A stretch of 9,371 nucleotides of DNA from Oscillospiraceae bacterium (GTDB lineage: Bacteria > Bacillota_A > Clostridia > Oscillospirales > WRJC01). The stretch lies in assembly GCA_009785015.1 (NCBI GenBank), contig WQXD01000132.1, positions 1 to 9,371 on the forward strand, in the 5' to 3' direction. The notes beneath the pieces were generated by a model. It did not search any database and was not told the DNA's origin. It saw nothing but the letters and a program-made list of their open reading frames with translations. The position numbers were made by a program, and so were the translations under genes. The stretch's first letter is position 1, and the number at the start of each line of letters is the position of its first letter. Positions 6,342 to 9,371 of this stretch are shown piece after piece.

Positions 6342-8020
6342 ATCTTTTCTTCTTCTCTCTTACCTATACTAATTTGACTCGCCATAACGCCGAGGCATAC
6401 CCATACAAGCGGCGTGGTGAGCGGGACTTCCACGCAAAAAAAACTCTGTATGGTGTAACTCAGCGCCGCCGCCCCGAAGGCGAGCAGAAGCGGGTTGCCA
6501 AACGCCTTTTTTACGGCCGAGGCCGCCAATCCCCCCAAAAAAACCAAATACGAAATCAACGCCGGAATCCCCATACAAACCGCAATCTGCAAAAATATAT
6601 TGTGCGCCTTGTCAAAATACACTCCGTTTACAGCCAGGGATTCGAGCTGAGTATCTTTGCCCAGCGCGTAATAGAACGCGTCGGGCCCCGCCCCGAAAAC
6701 CGGCCGGTCAAAAATCACGGCAAATCCGCGTTTCCAGACCCAGCCGCGGCCCGAGCCGAACTTATCGTCGAAATTTCCGTGCAGTATCTCCCGCAGCTGC
6801 CACAGCGTATTGGTCGGAGTCTCGGCCCAGCGCGGCGCCATGATTTCCAGAAATACAATCCCCGCAATCAGCGCGGCGGGCAAAAAAGCAATTCCCGAAA
6901 TTTTCATTATCCGCTTCGGCCATTTTTTCAGTATCAAAACCAAACAAAGCCCAATAGCGAGAAGCCCCGCGGCAATAAGGGCAAATACCATAGGAGACAC
7001 CACTTCAAACCTGAGCAAAAAGGCCCGGTCACTCCACGGATAAACCTCCGGTGCGAGTTCACACAGCTCTTTTTGGGCCGAAACATAAGCGTTAAACCAC
7101 GCGTAGGCGGCGCACCAGCAGGCGAGCACGATCAAAAGCCTGCCGAATTTCTTTCTGTCGGAAAGCCAGTACGGAATAAGGACCGCCATCGAAACCGCCA
7201 CCGCCACATAACTCGCATCGCCGTGAGCGATCAGCATCAGCACAAAAGACACCGCGCTGGCGGCCAAATACACAACATCCCATTTAAAAAACGTGTCCGA
7301 AACCGCGAAAAGCGCCCCGAACAGTATCACCGAAAAGGTGCAGTAGGCCGAGACGATATTGACATTTCCGAGAGTGGTGCGGAAATACGCGGAAAGCGGC
7401 CCGTAAGCCGGATAATCGGCGAAAGGGAACAGCTCGAAGAGATCGGTCCCCGTAAACTGCATAATGCCGTACAGCGAGACCAGAACCGCGCTTGCCGCCG
7501 CTGCCAGAAAGTGCCAGCGCCTCGGTTTATAGAATTTGGCAATTATGAAAAACACGGCCCCGTAACACAAAAAGCTTATAAATCCCTCATAACGCCCCGG
7601 ATATCCCATCCAGACCACATCTTTTATATTTTCGCCCCAGGGCAGCCGTGAAGCGGTGAGCGCGCTGAGCAGGCAAAAGCCGAGAAAGGCGACTAACGCC
7701 CACTGCGAAACGGCGAGCGCCCCCGGCGGTTTGGCCGCGGCGGGACCGCTTGTATTCGCGCATTTCTTTATAATCAGCGCGATGACAAGCGGCGCCGCGA
7801 ACAGAGCTGTCAAAATCCAGAAAAAAAGCGTTTTGTCGTAGGTTATATTCACATATTTCGAATTCCACAAAAACAACGGGTAAACCGCCGCGAGCCCGAT
7901 AAAAAACATCGGCGCGATGACGTCTATGGTCGCCTCCGCCCTTTTTTCGTATATCTGTTTTTTTTGATTTTTTTTCTTTATATAATCCTTGTAATTGACA
8001 TTTTGCTTGTTTTTTCCCAT
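6338..8020 (-). CDS. O-antigen ligase/polymerase-like membrane protein (Wzy_C family)
   Basis: 560 residues with a Lys-rich cytosolic N-terminus (1-28) followed by about ten to twelve hydrophobic segments. The Wzy_C/O-antigen ligase signature is present: GSGRGWVWKRG (422-432) with R425, then FDRPVFGAGPDAFYY (437-451), and AHNIFLQIAVCMGIPAL (472-488) with the conserved HN pair at 473-474. Proteins of this family use undecaprenyl-linked glycans on the outer face of the membrane, either polymerising repeat units (Wzy) or transferring the glycan to an acceptor (WaaL or protein ligases). Which of these this is cannot be decided from sequence. A downstream dehydratase and a chain-length-determinant-like gene nearby favour a role in surface polysaccharide polymerisation. 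The start is the ATG at 8018-8020, with a G-run (8024-8029 complement) just upstream. A near-consensus promoter lies at 8071-8099. The stop overlaps the dehydratase start by four bases (ATGA). Confidence 0.88.
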   Translation of the reverse strand: MGKNKQNVNYKDYIKKKNQKKQIYEKRAEATIDVIAPMFFIGLAAVYPLFLWNSKYVNITYDKTLFFWILTALFAAPLVIALIIKKCANTSGPAAAKPPGALAVSQWALVAFLGFCLLSALTASRLPWGENIKDVVWMGYPGRYEGFISFLCYGAVFFIIAKFYKPRRWHFLAAAASAVLVSLYGIMQFTGTDLFELFPFADYPAYGPLSAYFRTTLGNVNIVSAYCTFSVILFGALFAVSDTFFKWDVVYLAASAVSFVLMLIAHGDASYVAVAVSMAVLIPYWLSDRKKFGRLLIVLACWCAAYAWFNAYVSAQKELCELAPEVYPWSDRAFLLRFEVVSPMVFALIAAGLLAIGLCLVLILKKWPKRIMKISGIAFLPAALIAGIVFLEIMAPRWAETPTNTLWQLREILHGNFDDKFGSGRGWVWKRGFAVIFDRPVFGAGPDAFYYALGKDTQLESLAVNGVYFDKAHNIFLQIAVCMGIPALISYLVFLGGLAASAVKKAFGNPLLLAFGAAALSYTIQSFFCVEVPLTTPLVWVCLGVMASQISIGKREEEKI

Positions 8021-8040
8021 AAACCCCCCACGCCATCCGT

Positions 8041-8055
8041 ATATTTCGGAAATAT
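8041..8055. promoter_or_regulatory. Perfect short palindrome in the leader of the ligase-like operon
   Basis: ATATTTC-G-GAAATAT is a perfect inverted repeat with 7-base arms. It sits between the predicted minus-strand start point (near 8064) and the ribosome binding site. It could be a repressor operator or a small RNA hairpin. No regulator can be named. Confidence 0.35.
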
Positions 8056-8070
8056 CCCCGCTACAAAATT

Positions 8071-8099
8071 ATTATATCATATCGCCGAATAAATATCAA
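8071..8099 (-). promoter_or_regulatory. Sigma-A-type promoter of the ligase-dehydratase operon
   Basis: Read on the minus strand, TTGATA (8099-8094) is followed after 17 bases by TATAAT (8076-8071). This is one mismatch from the full consensus, with ideal spacing. Transcription would start near 8064 and give a leader of about 44 bases before the ATG at 8020. Confidence 0.8.
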
Positions 8100-8107
8100 C
8101 GATTTTT

Positions 8108-8136
8108 TTGACAAAAAAAATAATATGTGGTATAAT
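8108..8136 (+). promoter_or_regulatory. Perfect consensus sigma-A promoter with extended -10
   Basis: TTGACA (8108-8113), a 17-base spacer and TATAAT (8131-8136) match the consensus in all twelve positions. TG at 8128-8129 adds an extended -10 element. The spacer starts with an A-tract. Transcription would start near 8143, about 45 bases before the ATG at 8188. Its strength suggests high expression unless a repressor is involved. Confidence 0.9.
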
Positions 8137-8149
8137 GTTTGTAAATTCC

Positions 8150-8169
8150 ATTATTTTAATTTAAATAAT
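8150..8169. promoter_or_regulatory. AT-rich near-perfect palindrome in the leader of the UroD-like gene
   Basis: ATTATTT (8150-8156) and AAATAAT (8163-8169) form a 20-base palindrome with one mismatched pair near the centre. It lies just downstream of the predicted start point of the strong plus-strand promoter, where a repressor could block it. The region is very AT-rich, so chance pairing is quite possible. Confidence 0.25.
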
Positions 8170-8187
8170 TTTGAGGAGGATAACCAA

Positions 8188-9371
8188 ATGAACCCCAAAG
8201 ACAGGCAGATATTACGGGAACTCGCGGCGCGGTATTATGAGCTGGCAAAAAGCGACGAAAACTCAAACAGGGTGCTTTTGTACAAAGGCGTAAACGACTT
8301 GAAAATGATACGCCCCGTCGTTTTGATCGATGAGATACCGTGGGGACAAATGAATTTCGACGGCGGGCTCACTTGCGAATGCGAAGACAAAAACCTTCAC
8401 GGAATCGAGTATCATTTCAGAATGGGCATATTCCGCGAAAAACATTTCCCCACTGACAATTATCTTTTTCCGTACTGGCCCGTGCGCAAACACGGCGGAT
8501 CCGGAGGCATGGCCGGAATTGAAAGGGATGTGAAGACCCATCACGAGGAGGGCTGGAACATCATGGCGCAGGAATACCACGATGTGCTCCCCGACGAAGA
8601 GGCCTTGGAAAAACTGCACTGGGTGCCGGGTGGCTATGACGAAAAAGCCACCATGAAGCAGTATGAATTTATGGGCGAGTTGCTGGGCGACATTCTCCCC
8701 GTCAAAATAGTGGGGCACGATTCGGGGATGGGTCTGACCCTGTGGGATCAGGTGGCTTTGTTTCGGGGGGTTACGCCGCTTCTGACCGATCTCGCGGAGC
8801 GTCCCGAATTCATGCACAAAATCGCCCGCAAAATCACCGACGGGTATATAAAGTCGGTGGGCGAAGCGGTGAAATACAACCTGCTGGGCGTGGATTACCC
8901 CACCCTGCACTGCAGCCCCGCGTTCACCGACGATTTGGCTCCGGTCACGGATTTCGACCACATAGAGCCAAAGCATACATGGGGGCGCGGCGTGGCGCAG
9001 ATATTCGGCGATGTATCCCCCGAAATGCACGACGAATTCGACACGCAGTATCAAATCGAAGCCACAAAGGATTTCGGATTGGTGTATTACGGCTGCTGCG
9101 AAAGGTTGGACAATAAGATACATCTGTTGAAAAAAATGAAAAACCTGCGCAAGATATCCATAACCCCCTGGTCGGATCCGGACGTCGCCGCGCAGCTTAT
9201 CGGCAAAGACTATGAGATGTCGGTAAAAATGAACCCCGCGAATGTAAGCGCGGGTTTTGACGAAGAAGTGATCAAAAACGAGTACAGGCAGATAGCCGCG
9301 GCCGCCAAAAGAAACGGCTGCGCGTTCGACATAGTTTTAAAGGATATATCGACTGTGGAAAACAAGCCGCA
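8188..9371 (+). CDS. Uroporphyrinogen-decarboxylase-superfamily protein (MtaA/CmuA-like), 3' partial
   Basis: 394 codons are visible and the frame is open at the right edge. The start is an ATG preceded by GAGGAGG at 8174-8180 and a consensus promoter. Towards the C-terminal part the sequence has the pattern of a large group of UroD-like proteins in clostridia and other anaerobes: VYYGCCERLDNKI (299-311), then NLRKISITPWSD (319-330), NPANV (349-353) and a terminal block DIVLKDISTV (381-390). LHCSPAF (240-246) adds a further Cys. Members of the superfamily either decarboxylate uroporphyrinogen III or move methyl groups between corrinoid proteins and cofactors such as coenzyme M. This subgroup lacks a typical heme-biosynthesis context and is more likely a corrinoid-linked methyltransferase; that is inference. 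No corrinoid protein gene is in view. It is divergent from the polysaccharide operon and need not be related to it. Confidence 0.8.
   Translation, partial: MNPKDRQILRELAARYYELAKSDENSNRVLLYKGVNDLKMIRPVVLIDEIPWGQMNFDGGLTCECEDKNLHGIEYHFRMGIFREKHFPTDNYLFPYWPVRKHGGSGGMAGIERDVKTHHEEGWNIMAQEYHDVLPDEEALEKLHWVPGGYDEKATMKQYEFMGELLGDILPVKIVGHDSGMGLTLWDQVALFRGVTPLLTDLAERPEFMHKIARKITDGYIKSVGEAVKYNLLGVDYPTLHCSPAFTDDLAPVTDFDHIEPKHTWGRGVAQIFGDVSPEMHDEFDTQYQIEATKDFGLVYYGCCERLDNKIHLLKKMKNLRKISITPWSDPDVAAQLIGKDYEMSVKMNPANVSAGFDEEVIKNEYRQIAAAAKRNGCAFDIVLKDISTVENKP

Noticed and set aside
6230..7651. Long plus-strand open frame (473 codons) opposite the ligase-like gene
   Set aside because: It lies antisense to a gene with clear family motifs. 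Its Arg/Pro/His-rich, low-hydrophobicity translation is typical of an antisense shadow in GC-rich DNA.
8263..9123. Minus-strand open frame (286 codons) opposite the UroD-like gene
   Set aside because: The plus-strand gene has a consensus promoter, a strong ribosome binding site and family motifs; the minus frame has none of these.

Overview
The window looks like a chromosomal segment of a Gram-positive gut-type clostridium (Bacillota, Clostridia). This is inferred from gene content, AGGAGG-type ribosome binding sites, TTG and ATG starts, frequent ATA and GCG codons, and AT-rich spacers between GC-richer genes. The species cannot be told from the sequence.

Layout. (1) 3-1426, + strand: the 3' part of an acyltransferase-like gene, then, two bases after its stop, ribF (riboflavin kinase/FAD synthetase). 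(2) About 1427-3104, + strand: a compact IS200/IS605-type (ISC) element. It has a structured left end of about 300 bases with the character of an omega RNA, an intact iscB gene (RNA-guided HNH/RuvC nuclease, the ancestor group of Cas9), and a hairpin right end. It carries no transposase, so it is probably mobilised in trans. Its base composition is clearly more AT-rich than that of the neighbouring genes. (3) 3128-4516, + strand: a two-helix chain-length-determinant (Wzz/PCP) protein. Its natural start is a TTG with a good ribosome binding site just outside the element. (4) 4509-8020, - strand: a two-gene operon, first an O-antigen ligase/polymerase-like membrane protein, then a FlaA1/CapD/PglF-type nucleotide-sugar 4,6-dehydratase, joined by an ATGA overlap. 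The last 8 bases of the dehydratase gene overlap the end of the Wzz gene tail to tail. (5) 8021-8187: a divergent promoter region with two near-consensus sigma-A promoters and two short palindromes. (6) 8188-9371, + strand: a uroporphyrinogen-decarboxylase-superfamily (MtaA/CmuA-like) protein that runs off the window.

How it fits together. The Wzz-like protein, the Wzy/ligase-like protein and the dehydratase form part of a surface polysaccharide or glycan assembly locus. The IscB element has landed exactly behind the ribF stop codon, in what would otherwise be a very short ribF-to-wzz gap. In IscB systems the guide is the host sequence next to the left end. The guide here would therefore be the last codons of ribF, and the guide RNA would probably have to be cut out of ribF read-through mRNA. 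The predicted target is the empty insertion site on a sister chromosome. This IscB/omega-RNA unit is the most notable system in the window. It belongs to a known class, but this copy is complete and its guide can be read.
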